Below are positions 7,248 to 12,367 of a stretch of DNA of 12,367 nt, piece after piece (positions within the stretch are counted from its first letter, which is position 1; every line of letters begins with the position of its first letter). The translations under genes were made by a program, and so were the position numbers. Origin of the DNA: JBCFBK01 sp050173895 (GTDB lineage Bacteria > Bacteroidota > Bacteroidia > Bacteroidales > Prolixibacteraceae); assembly GCA_050173895.1 (NCBI GenBank), contig JBFXKJ010000104.1:1-12367 (forward strand). Direction: 5' to 3'. The notes below the pieces were generated by a model, which had not been told where the DNA came from, did no database searches, and worked only from the letters and a program-made list of their open reading frames with translations.

Positions 7248-8244
7248 ATCCCAGTGTGGCCACCATGACGGCTTTGATGGTGTGGAGGCGGTTTTCGGCT
7301 TCATCGAAAACAAGCGACGCAGGGCTTTCAAACACTTCTTCGGTCACCTCCATGGCACTCAAACCAAACTTTTCAAAAATTTCGCGGCCAATCTGCGTTT
7401 CTGTGTTATGATAAGCCGGCAGGCAATGGAGAAAACGGGTGTCCGGATTTCCTGTCATTTGCATCAGGTACTGGTTTACCTGGTAGGGAAGGAGCATTTC
7501 TATCCGCTCAGCCCACAGACTGGCCGGTTCGCCCATGGAAACCCACACGTCGGTGTACAGAAAGTCACAGTCCCGGACCGCCTCTTCCGGATCATCAGTG
7601 ACAGTGATTTTTGCTCCGGTGGTTTGGGCGATCGTCCGGCAGGTGTCAACCAGTTCCTGTTTCGGCTGACATGCGGCCGGAGCAGCGGCCCGGAAATCCA
7701 TGCCCATCTTGGCGGCGCCCACCATCAGCGAATTGCCCACGTTGTTACGGGCATCGCCCAAAAAGCAGAATTTGATGTCCTGCAATGGTTTTGAGCAGTG
7801 TTCCTGCATGGTCAGAAAGTCGGCCAGCACCTGCGTGGGATGGAACTCGTCCGTGAGCCCGTTCCACACCGGCACGCCGGCATAAAGGGCAAGCTCTTCG
7901 ACAATAGCTTGTCCGTAGCCCCGGTATTCAATGGCATCGTACATCCGCCCCAGCACACGGGCCGTATCTTTCATCGATTCTTTCACTCCGATCTGGGAGC
8001 CCGTAGGGCCGAGGTAAGTCACCTGTGCCCCCTGATGATAAGCTGCTGTCTCGAAAGCGCAGCGCGTGCGGGTGGAGGTCTTTTCAAAGATCAGCGCGAT
8101 GGTTTTGCCTTTCAGGTGCTGCTTTTCAGTGCCTTCGCGGTGCGCTTTTTTCAGTTCGGCCGACAACTCCAGCAAAGCCCGGATCTCTTCCGGACTGAAA
8201 TCAAGGAGCTTTAAAAAATGCCTGTTCTTCAAATCGGGTGACAT
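7246..8244 (-). CDS. argF: Ornithine carbamoyltransferase
   Basis: It catalyses carbamoyl phosphate + ornithine to citrulline + phosphate (or the reverse in arginine breakdown). The 332-residue protein resembles E. coli ArgF/ArgI along its whole length. Carbamoyl-phosphate binding: STRTR at 57-61 and HPTQ at 135-138. Ornithine binding: D232 and the SMG loop (236-238) in YTDVWVSMGE. The active-site cysteine is in FLHCLPAYHN (C274), and the C-terminal TIKAVMVATL is typical. The SMG loop and HCLP segment mark a true ornithine enzyme, not the N-acetyl- or N-succinylornithine forms, the latter being the anabolic enzyme known in Bacteroides fragilis. No arginine gene is adjacent, so an anabolic or catabolic (ArcB-like) role is open. 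The upstream region is a tandem-repeat tract, so the promoter is unclear. Its stop lies in the terminator shared with fumarase. Confidence 0.93.
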   Translation of the reverse strand: MSPDLKNRHFLKLLDFSPEEIRALLELSAELKKAHREGTEKQHLKGKTIALIFEKTSTRTRCAFETAAYHQGAQVTYLGPTGSQIGVKESMKDTARVLGRMYDAIEYRGYGQAIVEELALYAGVPVWNGLTDEFHPTQVLADFLTMQEHCSKPLQDIKFCFLGDARNNVGNSLMVGAAKMGMDFRAAAPAACQPKQELVDTCRTIAQTTGAKITVTDDPEEAVRDCDFLYTDVWVSMGEPASLWAERIEMLLPYQVNQYLMQMTGNPDTRFLHCLPAYHNTETQIGREIFEKFGLSAMEVTEEVFESPASLVFDEAENRLHTIKAVMVATLG

Positions 8245-8253
8245 AGTCTCGAG

Positions 8254-8277
8254 GGTTAAAAGGTTATAAGGTTACAG
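8254..8277. repeat. Three tandem 8-base units next to the argF start
   Basis: Three consecutive units begin with GGTTA (GGTTAAAA, GGTTATAA, GGTTACAG on the plus strand), varying only in the last bases. The tract ends nine bases before the argF ATG and so forms most of the argF leader on the minus strand, read as repeated TAACC. Function unknown. Confidence 0.7.
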
Positions 8278-8300
8278 GGCGAAAGAGTATGAAGTACGGT

Positions 8301-8384
8301 GGCTTCTGGCTTCTGGCTTCTGGCTCCTCGTTCCTGGTTCCTGGTTCCTGGTTCTTGTATCTTGTGTCTTGATTCTTGTGTCTG
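8301..8384. repeat. Tract of about twelve degenerate 7-base tandem units between uup and argF
   Basis: The tract divides without gaps into about twelve heptamers. The unit drifts in steps from one end to the other: GGCTTCT at the argF side, GGTTCCT in the middle, and GTGTCTT-like at the uup side. It ends three bases from the uup stop codon. Together with the 8-base array it fills most of the 143-base gap. A 7-base period shifts frame and no family-like protein reads through it, so it is non-coding. Similar heptamer tracts occur in intergenic DNA of other Bacteroidota as I remember them; no function is known to me. Confidence 0.85.
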
Positions 8385-8387
8385 TAT

Positions 8388-10253
<1,866 letters not shown>

Positions 10254-10269
10254 ATCAAAAAGTTTTGCG

Positions 10270-10277
10270 TAAAAATA
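10270..10277 (-). promoter_or_regulatory. Possible -7 promoter element for uup
   Basis: The minus strand reads TATTTTTA, seven of eight to TAnnTTTG (final A for G), 16 bases before the uup ATG. It lies within 10 bases of the -33 element of the divergent nth promoter, so the two polymerases would compete for one site. Confidence 0.38.
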
Positions 10278-10285
10278 GGAATAAT

Positions 10286-10315
10286 TTGCTTCCTGAGGCA
10301 GATCGGCTATTTTTG
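10286..10315 (+). promoter_or_regulatory. Strong Bacteroidota promoter upstream of nth
   Basis: TTG at 10286-10288 (within TTTG), a 19-base spacer, then TATTTTTG at 10308-10315, an exact TAnnTTTG. This is the best full promoter in the window. The predicted transcription start is around 10320-10322, leaving a leader of about 95 bases before the nth ATG, much longer than other leaders here. Confidence 0.7.
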
Positions 10316-10320
10316 TATTT

Positions 10321-10378
10321 CCAGGTGAACTCAGGCGGCGAAAGTCGAAGTTCCCGGCGGCACAGCGATGTGCCCGGG
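10321..10378 (+). promoter_or_regulatory. Structured RNA leader (or small RNA) with two GNRA-capped hairpins
   Basis: From about the predicted transcription start the RNA can fold into two hairpins. Hairpin 1 (10321-10357): CC/GG, GG/CC and GAACT/AGTTC pair with single bulged bases A10323 and T10326; then an internal loop (CAGG opposite A); then CGGC/GTCG closed by a GAAA tetraloop. Hairpin 2 (about 10359-10374): GGCACA/TGTGCC with a GCGA loop, extendable by CCCG/CGGG (10353-10356 with 10375-10378) at the cost of the base of hairpin 1. No T-run terminator follows. The words GGTGAAC and CAGG recall bacterial small SRP RNA, but the invariant AGCA side of its symmetric loop is absent, so I do not call it ffs. 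It may be a regulatory leader of nth or a separate small RNA. Identity unknown. Confidence 0.45.
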
Positions 10379-10416
10379 TGCAGAAAAGATCCTTTACAAA
10401 TTCGTAACCTTACAAA

Positions 10417-11112
10417 ATGAGAAAGAAAGAGCTTTATCAAAAAGTAATTGATTATTTCCAAAAGACGATGCCGGTTGCAGAGACGGAACTGGAATATGGC
10501 AGCCCTTACGAATTGCTGGTGGCGGTGATCTTGTCGGCACAATGTACCGACAAGCGGGTCAATCAGACCACTCCCGAATTATTCCGGCGCTTTCCCAGTG
10601 CCCGGACATTGGCTGAAGCCGAACCGGCCGAGGTGTTCGACTATATCCGTTCGTGCTCCTACCCCAACAATAAAGCAAAGCATCTGGTCGGGATGGCCAG
10701 GATGCTGACGGAAACATTTCACGGGATTGTTCCCGATGATGTGGAACAACTGCAAAAGCTTCCGGGCGTGGGCCGGAAAACGGCCAATGTGATCGCCTCA
10801 GTGGTCTATGAAAAAGCAGCCTTTGCTGTCGATACCCATGTGTTCCGTGTTGCTGCCCGTATCGGACTGACCACAGGCGCGAAGACCCCCCTGGAAACGG
10901 AAAAGCAGCTGATGCGTCATTTTCCGGCCGAACTGGTACGAACAGCCCACCACTGGCTGATCCTTCACGGACGGTATGTCTGTGTGGCCCGGAAGCCCAA
11001 ATGTCCTATCTGCGGGCTGACTGAAGTGTGCCGGTATTACAATAAACAGGTTGCCGGCCGGCAGCATACAAACAACTCTCCTGAAAGTTCACTGCTGCCA
11101 ATAAAAAAATGA
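10417..11112 (+). CDS. nth: Endonuclease III (DNA glycosylase/AP lyase)
   Basis: It removes oxidised pyrimidines from DNA and cleaves the abasic site, starting base excision repair. The 231-residue protein has the Nth order of motifs: SAQCTDKRVN (40-49), helix-hairpin-helix LPGVGRKTANV (115-125) with catalytic lysine K121, the catalytic aspartate D139 in AVDTHVFRVAARIGL, and a [4Fe-4S] cluster loop C189-x6-C196-x2-C199-x5-C205. A short basic/polar tail of about 20 residues follows the cluster. The lysine identifies the bifunctional Nth type, not MutY. The start at MRKKELYQ is preceded by an A-rich stretch. It is divergent from uup and preceded by a long structured leader. Its stop TGA overlaps an out-of-frame ATG (11109) of the ferredoxin frame, but that is not the ferredoxin's real start. 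Confidence 0.95.
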   Translation: MRKKELYQKVIDYFQKTMPVAETELEYGSPYELLVAVILSAQCTDKRVNQTTPELFRRFPSARTLAEAEPAEVFDYIRSCSYPNNKAKHLVGMARMLTETFHGIVPDDVEQLQKLPGVGRKTANVIASVVYEKAAFAVDTHVFRVAARIGLTTGAKTPLETEKQLMRHFPAELVRTAHHWLILHGRYVCVARKPKCPICGLTEVCRYYNKQVAGRQHTNNSPESSLLPIKK

Positions 11113-11117
11113 CCGCT

Positions 11118-11150
11118 TTGTTTTATTTTCTGGTAAACTTTGTACTTTTG
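11118..11150 (+). promoter_or_regulatory. Promoter for the ferredoxin gene
   Basis: TACTTTTG at 11143-11150 is an exact TAnnTTTG, with TTG at 11118-11120 about 22 bases upstream, near the usual spacing. Transcription would start about 11156, some 28 bases before the ferredoxin ATG. This supports the short 56-residue ferredoxin over the longer open frame from 11109. Confidence 0.6.
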
Positions 11151-11183
11151 CTTCCTGAATCTCTAACTTTAAAATACGTTGTT

Positions 11184-11354
11184 ATGGCTTATAAAATTTC
11201 AGAGGAATGCATTGCATGCGGAACCTGCATTGATGAGTGTCCGGTAGAAGCTATTTCTGAAGGTGATATTTATATAATTGATGCCGATCTGTGCACTGAT
11301 TGCGGCTCTTGTGCCGAAGTGTGCCCGGTGGAAGCTATTTCCCAGGCAGAATAA
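11184..11354 (+). CDS. 2[4Fe-4S] ferredoxin (clostridial/bacterial type)
   Basis: A 56-residue acidic electron carrier with two symmetrical CxxCxxCxxxCP motifs: C9, C12, C15, C19 and C37, C40, C43, C47. Each binds a [4Fe-4S] cluster together with the last cysteine of the other motif. The repeat halves (CPVEAIS occurs twice, at 19-25 and 47-53) show the usual internal duplication. Such low-potential ferredoxins serve pyruvate:ferredoxin oxidoreductase, Rnf or hydrogenase in anaerobes; the partner here is not known. The frame is open upstream to an ATG overlapping the nth stop, but those 25 residues are hydrophobic, not ferredoxin-like, and span a good promoter. It stands as its own unit, with promoter and terminator. 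Confidence 0.95.
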   Translation: MAYKISEECIACGTCIDECPVEAISEGDIYIIDADLCTDCGSCAEVCPVEAISQAE

Positions 11355-11377
11355 TACCGGACTGCATAGAATTTCAT

Positions 11378-11406
11378 CCCGCCGGCCTCACCGGCGGGTT
11401 TTTTTT
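11378..11406 (+). terminator. Strong intrinsic terminator after the ferredoxin gene
   Basis: CCCGCCGG (11378-11385) and CCGGCGGG (11391-11398) form an all-GC 8-bp stem with a 5-base loop, followed directly by eight T. It lies 23 bases after the ferredoxin stop codon and should end that transcript efficiently. Confidence 0.9.
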
Positions 11407-11460
11407 GCCGGGCCCCGCCAGTCTTCGACCATCCCCATAACGCGGCTTTGGAATATTTAT

Positions 11461-11489
11461 TGCCGGATATAGTGATAAATTAACCGGCA
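11461..11489. promoter_or_regulatory. Inverted repeat abutting the start codon of the small secreted protein
   Basis: TGCCGG (11461-11466) and CCGGCA (11484-11489) are exact inverted repeats around a 17-base AT-rich centre; the right arm ends on the first base of the ATG. It could be an operator, or an RNA stem that hides the start. No clear TAnnTTTG element was found in the 11407-11488 gap, so the promoter of the following gene is uncertain. Confidence 0.3.
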
Positions 11490-11836
11490 TGAAAATAAAA
11501 CTTCTACCTATTTGTTTGTTAATAAGTCTTTTACCATTGGTGGCTCTGCCTGAAGAACAGCAGACGGACAGTGTAAAACCGTATCAAATTGAGAAAATTT
11601 TCCCCAATCCGATAAGGGATCATTTTTTTATTCAGATCGAATCGAATGTACGGCTGACAGTTTTATTCGAACTGATCGATATATTGGGGAAGCCTGTTCA
11701 AAAGTGGGATCCGATGGAAGTCACTCCCGGCATCCAGCGGATCCGGCTGCACATGAATGACCATCACTCCGGCATCTATCTGCTGAAAGCGCAGATCGGG
11801 GGGGAAGATGTGGTTTTTCGAGTAAGGAAAGTGTAA
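11489..11836 (+). CDS. Small secreted protein consisting almost only of a T9SS type A sorting domain
   Basis: The 115-residue product begins with a signal peptide: basic MKIK, then a hydrophobic core (residues 5-18), with probable cleavage near ALPEEQQ. After a short linker, residues from about 35 to the end match the type A C-terminal sorting domain of Bacteroidota type IX secretion cargo: FPNPIRDHFFIQI at the start, LIDILGKPVQ in the middle, then GIYLLKAQIGG and a basic VFRVRKV end. In normal cargo this domain of about 75-80 residues follows a large enzyme or adhesin. It directs passage across the outer membrane and is usually cut off when the protein is anchored. Here there is no cargo domain. 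The gene could be a fragment of a larger ancestor, or a real small CTD protein. It stands alone after the ferredoxin terminator and converges on the DUF5686-like gene. Confidence 0.8.
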   Translation: MKIKLLPICLLISLLPLVALPEEQQTDSVKPYQIEKIFPNPIRDHFFIQIESNVRLTVLFELIDILGKPVQKWDPMEVTPGIQRIRLHMNDHHSGIYLLKAQIGGEDVVFRVRKV

Positions 11837-11968
11837 GCTGTTTTCCGGCAGTTGGCAGACGAGTTGCGATGCTTGTGCGAAAATGCGGGCTTTTCAATGT
11901 CCGGACAGGAAAGATTATATCCGGCAGAATTGTTCGGATAAAAGTGAAATTTTCCGAAATACTGAACA

Positions 11969-12367
11969 CTACAGGATAATCTCAAATTTGGCCCGGATGC
12001 CAAATGAGGGAGCGCCTGTGACCGATGGGGAATTTAACCGCCAGACGGCCTCCACACGGAACATCTTGAAAATATTTTCAACGCCTGCGCCCAGCTCAAT
12101 ATAGGGATTTTTCATTGGTGAAACCACATCCGGAAAGGCAATGACATCTTCATGCCGGTGACTGATCGAGCCGGTCAGGATTTTGGCTGAAACCACTTCC
12201 CTGAAGTCGGTTTTCTTCAGCAGGGGCAGACGACGGAAGAGAAATCCGTTTAAATGATGCTCCAGGTAAAGATGAACATATTTATCATGGACGAATTCAA
12301 GATAATTCATCATGTTGAAGTCGTAGGTATAATAACCCAGGGTTTCGTTTCCGCGGGGAATGTCGAG
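11969..12367 (-). CDS. C-terminal part of a DUF5686-like outer-membrane protein
   Basis: The frame is open to the right edge (the first residues inside the window are LDIPRGNETL), so the ATG at 12313 is internal, and this is the last 132 codons of a longer gene. The sequence alternates short beta strands and polar turns as in an outer-membrane barrel: MNYLEFVHDKYVHLYLEHH, FLFRRLPLLKKTDFREVV, YIELGAGVENIFKMFRVEAVWRL and a terminal FGIRAKFEIIL ending in a hydrophobic residue. The strings LLKK..REV and ELGAGVENIFK..RVEAVWRL are those I associate with DUF5686, whose members carry an N-terminal carboxypeptidase-regulatory-like domain and a C-terminal barrel. Function is unknown. It converges on the small T9SS-domain gene across a 132-base gap holding only a weak 6-bp inverted repeat (11918-11940). 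Confidence 0.72.
   Translation of the reverse strand, partial: LDIPRGNETLGYYTYDFNMMNYLEFVHDKYVHLYLEHHLNGFLFRRLPLLKKTDFREVVSAKILTGSISHRHEDVIAFPDVVSPMKNPYIELGAGVENIFKMFRVEAVWRLNSPSVTGAPSFGIRAKFEIIL

Noticed and set aside
8301..8384. CRISPR array
   Set aside because: The units are 7 bases with no spacers, unlike repeats of about 25-40 bases separated by unique spacers.
10321..10416. Small SRP RNA (ffs) in the nth leader
   Set aside because: It shares GGTGAAC and CAGG words and a GNRA loop, but the invariant AGCA side of the SRP symmetric loop is missing and the two ends do not pair. Kept only as a structured RNA of unknown identity.
11918..11940. 6-bp inverted repeat (TATCCG/CGGATA) as a terminator between the convergent genes
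   Set aside because: Short stem, 11-base loop and no T run on either strand; it may be chance.

Overview
The window looks like ordinary chromosome from a member of the Bacteroidota, most likely an anaerobic Bacteroidales or Marinilabiliales-type organism (an inference from gene content and promoters; no rRNA is present). The lineage clues are: several exact or near matches to the Bacteroidota -7 promoter element TAnnTTTG; a type IX secretion (T9SS) type A sorting domain; the end of a DUF5686-like outer-membrane protein; a DUF6913-like protein next to dapA; a 56-residue double-cluster ferredoxin of the kind usual in this phylum; and an oxygen-sensitive class I fumarase. Base composition appears uniform, and no transposase, integrase, phage gene, CRISPR array, tRNA or rRNA was seen.

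Layout. Positions 2-220 (+) hold the last 72 codons of a cation diffusion facilitator metal exporter. A minus-strand block follows: carboxynorspermidine/carboxyspermidine decarboxylase (nspC, 253-1398), 4-hydroxy-tetrahydrodipicolinate synthase (dapA, 1428-2309), a DUF6913-like protein joined to dapA by an ATGA overlap (2306-2818), and NAD+-dependent DNA ligase (ligA, 2958-4964). Divergent from ligA run ridA (5142-5522) and a one-chain class I fumarase (5580-7193), closed by a strong hairpin terminator shared with the convergent ornithine carbamoyltransferase (argF, 7246-8244, minus). Next on the minus strand is a Uup-type ABC-F ATPase (8388-10253). Divergent from it are endonuclease III (nth, 10417-11112), a ferredoxin (11184-11354) with its own promoter and terminator, and a small secreted protein that is almost only a T9SS sorting domain (11489-11836). 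The right edge holds the C-terminus of a DUF5686-like protein (11969 to the edge, minus).

The genes are mostly housekeeping: polyamine and lysine synthesis, DNA joining and repair, central carbon metabolism, arginine/citrulline metabolism, translation factor ATPase and electron transfer. Two groupings look like real operons: DUF6913-like plus dapA (translational coupling), and possibly ridA plus fumarase (57-base gap, one terminator after the pair).

The parts worth a second look are non-coding or small. The 143-base gap between uup and argF is largely filled by an 8-base and a 7-base tandem array, and the 7-base unit changes stepwise along the array. A well-folded RNA segment with two GNRA-capped hairpins begins just where transcription from an excellent promoter upstream of nth should start. 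The small secreted protein is a T9SS sorting domain with essentially no cargo. I found no convincing multi-gene undescribed system.
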